Below are positions 9,379 through 16,024 of a stretch of 26,883 nucleotides of DNA, piece after piece; within the stretch, counting starts at the first letter, position 1, and each line of letters begins with the position of its first letter. This DNA is from a virus. The notes under the pieces were generated by a model. The model was given only the letters and a program-made list of their open reading frames with translations, made no database searches and was not told where the DNA came from. The position numbers and the translations under genes are program-made. The stretch spans positions 1 through 26,883 of IMG/VR virus record IMGVR_UViG_3300035698_007632. One strand, written 5' to 3'.

Positions 9379-9886
9379 ATTCAACTCCTCGCTCGATCTC
9401 TGCCTCGTATAGTGGGATTATAGTTCTCTCACCTACAAGTAACTCAGTAGCTTCGTATCCTTGTGATCCGATTGGTACCATAGGCCTACCAGGTAGGCGA
9501 TCTCTCTCGCTACCCGCAAAAAGTGTCTTGTACCTCCAGTCGTCAGGCCCTAGACTTATGACTGCTGAAGTACCTAACATAATAATAGTACCGCTACCTA
9601 TGACGCTCTCTTGCAGTGATCCAGTGCGGACTAGTACCGTGTTCTTTCTAAAACCCTCCTCAAATCGATCTCTAACCGTAATAGGATCTAAATCCTCCCA
9701 AGCGTTCGCAGTGTACGACGCGCTTGGGAGTGTGCCTTGAAAGCGAAACAAGTCAGTAACTACTTGCTCCATCGCGGCTAGCACATGGGGCGCGGCCGTT
9801 CGCGGAAATCGTTCTATCGTCTTCACGAGCTCCGCGAACGCTTTATCCCCTTCGCCCCTGTGCGTTGTGATCTCTATCGCTATCAT
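9359..9886 (-). CDS. Virion morphogenesis protein (Mu gpG-like / phage tail completion family)
   Basis: A 175-residue protein. Residues about 70-160 fit the phage virion morphogenesis family: a VRTGSLQESV segment, then GTSAVISLG, then GRPMVPIGS near the C-terminus, matching the family pattern of an RTG-L-S core, a beta-strand and a (P/R)GRP-type motif. Family members take part in tail completion or head-tail joining. Its ATG (9886) overlaps the TGA of the frameshifted chaperone frame (ATGA), and its end overlaps the tape measure start. The position between chaperones and tape measure is unusual; in many phages this family sits with the connectors before the tail tube gene. Confidence 0.65.
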   Translation of the reverse strand: MIAIEITTHRGEGDKAFAELVKTIERFPRTAAPHVLAAMEQVVTDLFRFQGTLPSASYTANAWEDLDPITVRDRFEEGFRKNTVLVRTGSLQESVIGSGTIIMLGTSAVISLGPDDWRYKTLFAGSERDRLPGRPMVPIGSQGYEATELLVGERTIIPLYEAEIERGVEYGGLIG

Positions 9887-10182
9887 TGCTCAGTACCCAT
9901 CATTTCTTTGAGTCGGCCCTTCCGCCATGAGATAGTACGTAGGTCCGACATTAGCGACTCGTCCTGATCTAGTATACCGCCTGCAGAAGGTAGAAAATTC
10001 CAGTCGAAGCTTTCTAGCGTTTGCCAAACCCCCCAGGCGCGTTCGGGTTCTACCAGATCCCAAGCGTTATCTATCTCTTCTTGCTCCTCATCCGTTAAGC
10101 CACTTCCGCCTCGTTTTTCAGCTCTGAGCCAGGCGATGAGACGGGCGTCAAGCTGCTGTTGTCTACTGGCTCGCTCGCTTCC
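9883..10182 (-). CDS. Tail assembly chaperone, -1 frame extension (gpT-like part of G-T fusion)
   Basis: There is no independent start codon with a ribosome site, but the frame is open from a TGA at 10198-10200 to a TGA at 9883-9885, which overlaps the next gene's ATG. It lies in the -1 frame relative to the upstream chaperone and encodes protein-like sequence: an amphipathic stretch with RLIAWLRAEKRG, an acidic segment DEEQEEIDNAW and an aromatic segment with WGVWQTLESFDWNFLP. This is the classic lambda G/G-T layout. A shift at either the G5 or the A5 tract gives a fusion of about 235 residues. In the family, the T part recruits the tail tube protein and the G part coats the tape measure. 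Confidence 0.8.
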   Translation of the reverse strand, partial: GSERASRQQQLDARLIAWLRAEKRGGSGLTDEEQEEIDNAWDLVEPERAWGVWQTLESFDWNFLPSAGGILDQDESLMSDLRTISWRKGRLKEMMGTEQ

Positions 10183-10589
10183 CCCAATGCAGCAGGCTCA
10201 TCGCGTTCCATTTGCCACTTCGGGTTCAAGTCATACACGGCGTTAAGCCACGCAGATACGAGATCCTCCGGAAGCTTCATGAACTCGAACGAAGTCATAT
10301 TCAAACTCAATGGCTTCACTGCATCAGGATGATTGTCGATTGTGACAGTAACACACATACATGCAGGATACATCGAGGCTACAGTAATGCCGCGAGCTAT
10401 TGATCGCATACCAGCCAAACCCGCAAGTACACCCTCCGGTGTCCCCTCCTCTGCAAAGTCTTCATCGAGATTCTCAACCACTTGTCGTGAGAGTAATACG
10501 CGTGTTAAGCCGTCATCAAACGATGCACGACGTACGGTAATTACCACGCTATACTCATCGTCTGTATATCGAACTTCCTTAGTTGCCAT
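10095..10589 (-). CDS. Tail assembly chaperone (gpG-like)
   Basis: A 164-residue protein between the major tail protein and the tape measure, the standard place for the tail assembly chaperone. I chose ATG 10589 because AAGGAGAGG lies 5 nt upstream; an ATG ten codons earlier (10619) sits inside a strong hairpin and has no Shine-Dalgarno. The first 125 residues are compact and mixed alpha/beta, and the last 35 are low-complexity (Glu, Ser, Pro, Asn), as expected for a region that is replaced when ribosomes shift frame. A -1 shift between 10098 and 10197 adds the T-like extension. Assignment rests on position, size and the overlapping frame rather than on a motif. Confidence 0.75.
   Translation of the reverse strand: MATKEVRYTDDEYSVVITVRRASFDDGLTRVLLSRQVVENLDEDFAEEGTPEGVLAGLAGMRSIARGITVASMYPACMCVTVTIDNHPDAVKPLSLNMTSFEFMKLPEDLVSAWLNAVYDLNPKWQMERDEPAALGEASEPVDNSSLTPVSSPGSELKNEAEVA
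10098..10197 (-). promoter_or_regulatory. Programmed -1 frameshift window with two candidate slippery tracts
   Basis: The shift must occur between the TGA that closes the -1 frame upstream (10198-10200) and the TAA of the zero frame (10095-10097). Two homopolymers lie inside: G5 at 10181-10185, read TTG GGG GAA, where the P-site GGG re-pairs perfectly after -1 slippage, and A5 at 10114-10118, read CTG AAA AAC. The G5 site seems better because the -1 frame already encodes a coherent helix downstream of it. Neither is a perfect X XXY YYZ heptamer. Confidence 0.6.
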
Positions 10590-10616
10590 GTAACCTCTCC
10601 TTGTATGCCCCAGGTG

Positions 10617-10630
10617 CACAGGGGGAGGGG
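10617..10630. repeat. 14-mer CACAGGGGGAGGGG, copy 2 of 3
   Basis: This non-coding copy forms one arm of the GAAA-tetraloop hairpin; the coding copies encode Pro-Pro-Pro-Val. Confidence 0.8.
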
Positions 10631-10650
10631 GATTTCTCCCCGTCCCCCTG
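10619..10650 (-). other. Strong GC hairpin with GAAA tetraloop between tail tube and chaperone genes
   Basis: On the minus strand the arms pair over 14 positions with a single C-C mismatch and close on a GAAA (GNRA) tetraloop. It begins 9 nt after the major tail protein stop and ends about 30 nt before the chaperone ATG. No U-run follows in the transcribed direction, so partial attenuation or mRNA 3'-end stabilisation is more likely than full termination. This fits the need for far more tube protein than chaperone. Confidence 0.6.
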
Positions 10651-10658
10651 CTTTTACA

Positions 10659-11495
10659 CTACCACTCGTACTCGATGACGATCTTTGCATCTGTACCAGG
10701 TGCTGAATCGAACGTGACTGTGTTTGTCAACACAGTGTACTCCGTAGTCAGCGTTTGGACCACGCCGTCGACTGCAACAATGGTGTTAGAGTCAGACGAT
10801 GGGGTGTTACTTAGCACGAAGTCTACCTCGGCGCTGTCGCCAACGAACGTGTCCAGTCCGAACTTGCCCTTCGTGACAACCATCAGATAGGGCGCGCGCG
10901 TGAAGCCGTGCACACCTGCGGTGAATGTACCGCCCAGCTCGTCGACGCCGGCGTCGTTCGCAACGATTGAGTACATGAACTCGCCGACGGTAGAATCTTC
11001 CATGCTCGCCGGTCGAGGCGAGGCGAGAGCATTCAGCAGGATGTATGTCTGCCAAACTTGCTGTCCGAAGTAGATGCTGTCATCATCTGAGTCGATAGCC
11101 TGTCGGCTACCCCACAGGATGAGTGCCGGCTCCAGACCTTGCTGGGCCGACGCGAAGCCGATTTTCTTCTGAGTGCCCGATCCGAACACCAGCACGTTAG
11201 ACAACAACGCAATGACATTCATGGCCGTCTTCGACACTCTCAACTCGCCGCTCGGACTGTCCGTGGGCGGTAACTGGAACGTGTGGTACGTTCGGTCGTC
11301 GCCACGTGCAGCGACTCGCTGGGGATCGGGAATGGTAATCGTAAGAGCTAACGCCCCACCGATGCGCAAGCCAGGGTAGGCGGTACCGATTGCAGTGCCA
11401 GCTGGAACAGACGGCATGTTGTCGGTATCACGTTCCGTGACGTATACGTATCGAAGGCCGATGCCCGTCGAAATTGATGAACCTGCGTACGCCAT
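10659..11495 (-). CDS. Major tail (tube) protein
   Basis: A 278-residue protein with AGGAGG 6 nt before ATG 11495. It follows the tail terminator candidate and precedes the chaperone pair, the usual place of the tail tube subunit. Residues 1-210 would form the tube domain (starts MAYAGSSISTGIGLRYVYVT). Residues about 222-278 form a separate beta-rich module (DFVLSNTPSS, VAVDGVVQ, EYTVLTNTVTF, IVIEYEW) of the kind seen as a surface decoration on phage structural proteins. No sheath gene lies next to it, so a non-contractile tail is the simpler reading. The hairpin after the stop may help set a high expression ratio. Confidence 0.75.
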   Translation of the reverse strand: MAYAGSSISTGIGLRYVYVTERDTDNMPSVPAGTAIGTAYPGLRIGGALALTITIPDPQRVAARGDDRTYHTFQLPPTDSPSGELRVSKTAMNVIALLSNVLVFGSGTQKKIGFASAQQGLEPALILWGSRQAIDSDDDSIYFGQQVWQTYILLNALASPRPASMEDSTVGEFMYSIVANDAGVDELGGTFTAGVHGFTRAPYLMVVTKGKFGLDTFVGDSAEVDFVLSNTPSSDSNTIVAVDGVVQTLTTEYTVLTNTVTFDSAPGTDAKIVIEYEW

Positions 11496-11509
11496 AATTT
11501 TCCTCCTGG

Positions 11510-12031
11510 TTAGTACAGGTCATGAGCGCCTACGGTAGCAACGAACGTTACTGCTTCGTACTCTACCAAAAAGGCGGTATCGAATCTGTGTCCGGTACGT
11601 CCTGTGAAGCGGCTCTCGGCTAGACCCTTGCGGATGCTTCCTTCCTCATCGTCCTCGGCGACAAGAACGAAAGGAACGCCTTGTAACAACTTCATCAGTT
11701 TGCGCCGGATGGCTTTGATGTTTCGGTAACCACGAAAGCGGTCGTAAGCACGTACCACTACCACTTGTTGATAGATTCCAGGTTCGAGCCTGGTCTCTCC
11801 TGCGTCGTGTACGGCTACGACGAGCGCTTGGCTGCACTGCTCACTGTCGGCGGCTTCTGAGGCTCGACGTACGGCTTCTTGCTCCGTGATGAGTCGGGCA
11901 GTTACATCACCTGCCTCATACACCCCCTCAGTTCCGCCTACGACTAACGCACGTAGGGAGCTCGCAGACTCACCTGTGCGCAGCAGGTTGAAGACAGCAT
12001 CAGCGGCGTCAACGCTACGAGGATCCGCCAT
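11510..12031 (-). CDS. Tail terminator / tail completion candidate
   Basis: A 173-residue protein. ATG 12031 is chosen over an in-frame start eight codons earlier because AAGGAGG lies 6 nt upstream of it. The N-terminal half begins ADPRSVDAADAVFNLLRTG and is helical. The second half alternates strands and helices (QQVVVVRAYDRFRGYRNIKAIRRKLMKLL is split by a conserved-looking RGYRN turn, and RFTGRTGHRFDTAFLVEYEAVTF reads as paired strands), like the alpha/beta tail terminator fold. It lies between head-closure genes and the tail tube gene, where the protein that caps the tube and meets the head is normally encoded. The role is inferred from position and fold pattern. Confidence 0.55.
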   Translation of the reverse strand: MADPRSVDAADAVFNLLRTGESASSLRALVVGGTEGVYEAGDVTARLITEQEAVRRASEAADSEQCSQALVVAVHDAGETRLEPGIYQQVVVVRAYDRFRGYRNIKAIRRKLMKLLQGVPFVLVAEDDEEGSIRKGLAESRFTGRTGHRFDTAFLVEYEAVTFVATVGAHDLY

Positions 12032-12266
12032 CAGTAACCTCCTTCGGAATACCAACTACATCATAGGCACCACCTCCCACTGCGAAGTCTTGTGAGTTTC
12101 CGCAGCTGCGACAAACAACACCAGCCGCAACTATCGGTATAGACGCTGTACCAACTACAGCATCATCCGCCATTAGGCGGAGGGCTAGGTTCTCACTTCC
12201 GCACTGGCTGCACGTGAACGAGCCCACATCGCCCGGTCTCCGTACAATGTGTGAGCCGTTTTCCAT
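12015..12266 (-). CDS. Small zinc-ribbon protein
   Basis: An 83-residue protein with two CxxC knuckles (C19-S-Q-C22 and C52-R-S-C55) about 30 residues apart, a classic zinc-ribbon layout. Its ATG overlaps the preceding stop (TAATG), GAGGAG lies 8 nt upstream, and its end overlaps the next gene by 17 bp. It is encoded within the head-tail connector block, so it may be a small connector or assembly factor, but zinc ribbons are also found in nucleic-acid-binding proteins. Function unknown. Confidence 0.6.
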   Translation of the reverse strand: MENGSHIVRRPGDVGSFTCSQCGSENLALRLMADDAVVGTASIPIVAAGVVCRSCGNSQDFAVGGGAYDVVGIPKEVTDGGSS

Positions 12267-12634
12267 TAGATCCGCTCCTCGCAGAGGATTTCATTCTTGT
12301 ATGCGTACGCGTCGTGCTTGATCACTATCAGATTCATAGTTGTGCCACCATCAGCATTAGCTACGAGTACTTCATCTCCCGGCTTCAACTTTTCTCCTGG
12401 AACGTCGTACTCCGTTAGAATGACCCACCGCGATGATGCCGCGTCGCGCTCCTCATGAATTACTGACGAACCGAACCAGCGACGTGCAGTAGCTAGCGGC
12501 TGGATGCGGCCAACAAACTCAGTCACGGTCGCATCAGATCCCTGTCGCGCGGGTCTTGAGTACCATGTACACGCCCACGCGTCGCGAGATATTTGCTGTT
12601 CGATTCCTCTACGTCTTATGACAGCTCCGCGCAT
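12266..12634 (-). CDS. Head closure / stopper candidate
   Basis: A 122-residue protein with GGAG 7 nt before ATG 12634; it overlaps the preceding connector gene by 19 bp. The C-terminal half is beta-rich with a GEKLKPGDEVLVANADGG segment (residues about 80-97), matching the small beta-barrel of head-closure (stopper) proteins, in which a 'GD.I' turn follows a strand. Its position just after the adaptor gene also fits. I do not see a diagnostic motif, so the call is by position and fold pattern. Confidence 0.5.
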   Translation of the reverse strand: MRGAVIRRRGIEQQISRDAWACTWYSRPARQGSDATVTEFVGRIQPLATARRWFGSSVIHEERDAASSRWVILTEYDVPGEKLKPGDEVLVANADGGTTMNLIVIKHDAYAYKNEILCEERI

Positions 12635-13329
12635 TGCACTTCTCCATAGCGCTTGGCTACACCATTACGTAACATGCTGGCTACTCGTCGAGCGTTCTCA
12701 GGTATTAGCGATCTCTTCTCCGACCCGAAGCCCTCCGAGTAGTCAGTCTCGATCGACTCCTCAATAGCCGCCGACGTAACATACGCAGCTCGTACCAAAT
12801 CTACGACGATGTCTAGATCGTCAGCCGGAATGTTTGCGTACTGGTACGCGATGGGGCTACCGTTAGCCACTGTGGTTAGCGCATGTAGTTTGTAGTATAG
12901 GTACGTTATCTCTGTATCGTTTGTAGCCGGAGTAGGCCACAAGCGTATTTGCCTGTTGAAAGCTGTCCATTTACCGCGCACGTGCTCTGCTGCTAAGCTA
13001 CGTGCGATATTTCGCCGAATGCGTGACGACATGGACCAGTCAAAGGCGGGATACTCTACAATCATCTCGTCGGTTATATTGAACGCGATGATGGAGTATG
13101 GCGATCCTGCTGGCCACCAATCAACTTCAGATACCGCAAAACAATCGGCTTCAACATCATAGTCCTGCTGACTTGATACAGTAGTAATCGTACCCTCAGA
13201 CAGAATGGGATTGTAGCGGCTATAGTATCGTACCGCACGCCTGACGAACATTTGTAGTGTATCGTCGTCAAGCGTTCGCGTCGTGTATGCGAGTCGAAAC
13301 TCACTCATGATCTCGGTAAGCAGTAACAT
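12616..13329 (-). CDS. Head-tail connector (gp6-like adaptor)
   Basis: A 237-residue protein with TAGGAG 7 nt upstream of ATG 13329. The N-terminal part (RTLDDDTLQMFVRRAVRYY, then a beta stretch with QQDYDVEADCFAV) and the C-terminal helices (VVDLVRAAYVTSAAIEES) follow the layout of phage adaptor proteins that bind the portal ring: helices that pack against the portal around a beta insert. It is the first virion gene after the enzyme cassette, 13 nt past the phosphodiesterase stop. The adaptor call is by position, length and helix pattern. Confidence 0.6.
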   Translation of the reverse strand: MLLLTEIMSEFRLAYTTRTLDDDTLQMFVRRAVRYYSRYNPILSEGTITTVSSQQDYDVEADCFAVSEVDWWPAGSPYSIIAFNITDEMIVEYPAFDWSMSSRIRRNIARSLAAEHVRGKWTAFNRQIRLWPTPATNDTEITYLYYKLHALTTVANGSPIAYQYANIPADDLDIVVDLVRAAYVTSAAIEESIETDYSEGFGSEKRSLIPENARRVASMLRNGVAKRYGEVQCAELS

Positions 13330-13342
13330 AGCGCACTCCTAC

Positions 13343-14341
13343 CTACATGTAGCCCAGGCCCTCGAGACGGGCGAGCACTATTTTCTCAGCTTCGGCATCG
13401 TAGACGTTATCGTCGACTTTGGGTATTGCATCATCCAGGCCGAACAGCTTCATGACCAACGGGAACACGTCTGTGTTGACCATGTCTCCTTCGGGTAGCT
13501 CCATCACGTTATTATGTGATAGTAGACCAATAGTACCGTCGGCTTCATGGTGCTCAAGCATTAACCCTGCAGTAGGATCATGCTCGTCGCGGAAACCGTG
13601 ATCGGATACGATCAAGATATTTTCAGCATATACGTGGCGTAGTACACGCATAATCTCTGAGATGACAGCCGAGCATGCGTTCTTTACCATCTCTGAAAGC
13701 CCGAACATGTGGCCCAAACGATCGATGAATGTGAAACTCACGAACCCCACATCGAAGCCGCGTGCGTGCCGCGTGAACCACTTAGCTACTTCAACGCTAT
13801 CATCCATGACTGCGTTGAACAGCATATCTGAAGTATTGCCTGTCCAATACTTTGCGAGCTGTGGCCAATCATTATGCCACAGTTCTTCACCACCTAAGAA
13901 CGTTCCGTAGTGACTTAGATCGCACATCTCCAGCCAACGTGTCGGCAACGTGTCGAGCATCTTTTTGGGCCACACGATACTATCTGGATGTGCTGGATAG
14001 CCAGAAGTATGTAGTGACGCTACGTCGGGAAGTACTGGCACTGCTGTTGGCAGGTTACATAGTCCGCAGCTAATTCCAGCCTGTTCAAGAATGTGCCACA
14101 TGGTTTTGTCGTAGACATCCGGGTACGTTTTCGGTACTACGCCTGCCCACGAAAGTTTACGTCCGACTACGTCGAGAACGCCATGTTCACTCGCAGGTAG
14201 TCCGGTGTATATAGCGAACCACGACGGCCCTGATAGCGGCACAGGGGCATTGAGCTTTCGCATACTGTAGTCGCGCAGTAGCGGTATAGGTTGTAATAGC
14301 CTAATCGGTGCTGCGTCAAGTCCTACAATGAGTAGCTTCAT
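13343..14341 (-). CDS. Type I phosphodiesterase / nucleotide pyrophosphatase-like enzyme (alkaline phosphatase superfamily)
   Basis: A 332-residue protein with a full set of superfamily motifs: GLD at residues 7-9 (first metal Asp, D9); SGPSWFAIYTG at 37-47, where S37 aligns with the Thr/Ser nucleophile of nucleotide pyrophosphatase/phosphodiesterases; LPASEHGVLD at 48-57; FIDRLGH at 205-211 (D207 and H211 as metal ligands); SDHGF at 246-250 (D247, H248); and a downstream His (H264/H265). The family hydrolyses or transfers phosphodiester, phosphonate or sulfate esters with two zinc ions. No signal peptide or membrane anchor, so it should act in the host cytoplasm. ATG 14341 overlaps the previous stop (TAATG) with AAGGAGA upstream. 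Substrate unknown. It is a rare gene to find among connector genes. Confidence 0.85.
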   Translation of the reverse strand: MKLLIVGLDAAPIRLLQPIPLLRDYSMRKLNAPVPLSGPSWFAIYTGLPASEHGVLDVVGRKLSWAGVVPKTYPDVYDKTMWHILEQAGISCGLCNLPTAVPVLPDVASLHTSGYPAHPDSIVWPKKMLDTLPTRWLEMCDLSHYGTFLGGEELWHNDWPQLAKYWTGNTSDMLFNAVMDDSVEVAKWFTRHARGFDVGFVSFTFIDRLGHMFGLSEMVKNACSAVISEIMRVLRHVYAENILIVSDHGFRDEHDPTAGLMLEHHEADGTIGLLSHNNVMELPEGDMVNTDVFPLVMKLFGLDDAIPKVDDNVYDAEAEKIVLARLEGLGYM

Positions 14342-14976
14342 TAGTCAGTCTCCTTGGATGATCCCATCGCAGTATTTAAATCGTGTTTCACATTTGCTCT
14401 GCGTTCGTTCAACTCCTCAACTGTCTTAGGTTTGATAAGCGCAATTGTGGGCTTTTCAATCCCGTCAACATGTCGTGACTTAGTAGCTATGACACTGAGC
14501 ACCGTCGGGTCCACGTGAGATAGTCTAAGTACGACATCACACCCAAACCAACCCAGCTGACCTTGAAGCCAAGCAAAGTCGATGGCATTCTTGTGCGTAT
14601 CAAAGCAGGCATCAGACAAACCACCGTATAGCTGTTGAACAAGTTGTAGGTAGTGTACGTTACTAGTTACATACTGCTCAACCAAGTACTCCAAGTTCGG
14701 CACCATGATTTGTATGCGACCGCCAATGCGCAGCACTCGCATCCAATCAGCTACGGCAAAGCTCGCTAGTCGATAGCTAATATGCTCAAGCGTATGCGCA
14801 GTGAATATAGCGTCCACGCTCTCATCTTCTAAAGGTAGTGCCTCGGTCAAGTCGTGAACAAGATCTACGCCAGGAAACGAACACATGTCGATGTTGACCC
14901 AGCCGGGAAACGGATCCGTACCGCTTCCGAGATTTAGGCGAGTAGCACCGACAAGCCTCTTATCAATGATTGTCAC
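14341..14976 (-). CDS. Class I SAM-dependent methyltransferase
   Basis: A 211-residue protein starting at GTG 14976, supported by GAGGAG 6 nt upstream. The SAM fold is clear: LNLGSG at 14-19 (motif I), GWVNID with D30 ending strand 2, VHDL at 40-43, LPLEDESVDAIFTAHTLEH at 47-65, and MRVLRIGGRIQIMVPN at 79-94. It resembles predicted methyltransferases found in surface-polysaccharide and phage modification loci. The domain is clearly homologous to the C-terminal half of the adjoining upstream gene (shared WVNID, VD-HDL, LEH/IEH, MRVLR/VRVLR and VQ-LYGG). Gene ends overlap by 14 bp, suggesting translational coupling. Acceptor unknown; a sugar or protein is possible. Confidence 0.85.
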   Translation of the reverse strand: MTIIDKRLVGATRLNLGSGTDPFPGWVNIDMCSFPGVDLVHDLTEALPLEDESVDAIFTAHTLEHISYRLASFAVADWMRVLRIGGRIQIMVPNLEYLVEQYVTSNVHYLQLVQQLYGGLSDACFDTHKNAIDFAWLQGQLGWFGCDVVLRLSHVDPTVLSVIATKSRHVDGIEKPTIALIKPKTVEELNERRANVKHDLNTAMGSSKETD

Positions 14977-16024
14977 CTTTAACTCCTCTCATGACTAGAT
15001 CCCACCAGTCACCAGGCAACTCGTCTACGCGCGAACACCCGTAGTGTGCAAGTTGCCCAGTCACCCACATAGGCTCAACGGTATGATAGTGATAGTCTTG
15101 CTGAGTAGCCTGCCCGCCGTACAGTAGCTGAACGGTTCGCAAGTACGATACGCGTTCATTCATGTATGCGTCTATGACTGAGTTGATATTCGGCGTCGAA
15201 AGCTCAATGATACCTCCCGGCCGTAGTACGCGTACCCAATCTCCAAGCACCTGGCTCGCCCAGTGATAACTAAAGTGCTCAATGATTTGCGATGCCCAAA
15301 TCCGGTCAACAGTGCCATCTTCGTACGGTAGAGGCTGATGAAGATCGTGAATTACATCAACTCCCTCTACTTGCCGTGCGTCGATGTTAACCCAATTTTG
15401 AATTGGGCGTCCACCACTTCCGAGATTCAAGTACAACCCGCCGTCATTGGCAATTCCATCATACCAGTCGTTTTGCATCTCCTGTCGCTTTGAAGTCTTG
15501 TAGTGCTCTAGGATGCACGTGTGGTCGAAACTAGCGATAGCTCCCTCAGCTACAATAGCCATTTCGTGCAGCCCACGCGAGTATTGAACGCCCTTACGGA
15601 ATAGCCGAACGTGCCACTCGTACGCGCGACCACCGTCTAACTCAAGATCATCGACGGTGTTATGTCTGCGTACGCGCATGCCGTTAACGTTCTCGCCAGG
15701 GTCCGTCCAAGAACTGAGATACCTGATAAGCTGCAGATTCATACGCTCATCCGCGTCGATAACCCAAATCCAATCCGTGTCCTCTCGTACTTGCGTGATG
15801 CCAAAGTTGCGCGCCGAACCATAATCCCCTGTGAGTGGGAAGTATAGCACATTTACTTCTTGAGACCGTGCTAGCTCCACAGTGTCGTCGTGACTTCCAG
15901 TATCGACGACGATGATCTCGTGAATGGTGCTGATATCCTTCAGTTGGTTGATTACCTCTACGATGTTGTCGTGCTCGTCGCGCACAATCATGCACGCACT
16001 TATTCGTGCTTTCCGGGTCTCCAT
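14963..16024 (-). CDS. GT2 glycosyltransferase fused to a SAM methyltransferase
   Basis: A 353-residue two-domain enzyme. Residues 1-190 are a GT-A, family 2 glycosyltransferase: ISACMIVRDE at 8-17, EIIVVDTGSHDDT at 36-48, and WIWVIDADE at 85-93 with the DAD (90-92) metal and nucleotide-sugar site. Residues 195-345 are a class I methyltransferase: LYLNLGSG at 197-204, WVNID to D215, VIHDL, IIEH at 247-250, and WVRVLRPGG. The fusion suggests sugar transfer and O-methylation of the same product, an inference. ATG 16024 lies inside the end of the preceding gene (25-bp overlap). The nearest good purine run (AGGGAGG) is about 14 nt upstream, so coupling to upstream translation probably matters. 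No membrane segment. Confidence 0.85.
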   Translation of the reverse strand: METRKARISACMIVRDEHDNIVEVINQLKDISTIHEIIVVDTGSHDDTVELARSQEVNVLYFPLTGDYGSARNFGITQVREDTDWIWVIDADERMNLQLIRYLSSWTDPGENVNGMRVRRHNTVDDLELDGGRAYEWHVRLFRKGVQYSRGLHEMAIVAEGAIASFDHTCILEHYKTSKRQEMQNDWYDGIANDGGLYLNLGSGGRPIQNWVNIDARQVEGVDVIHDLHQPLPYEDGTVDRIWASQIIEHFSYHWASQVLGDWVRVLRPGGIIELSTPNINSVIDAYMNERVSYLRTVQLLYGGQATQQDYHYHTVEPMWVTGQLAHYGCSRVDELPGDWWDLVMRGVKGDNH

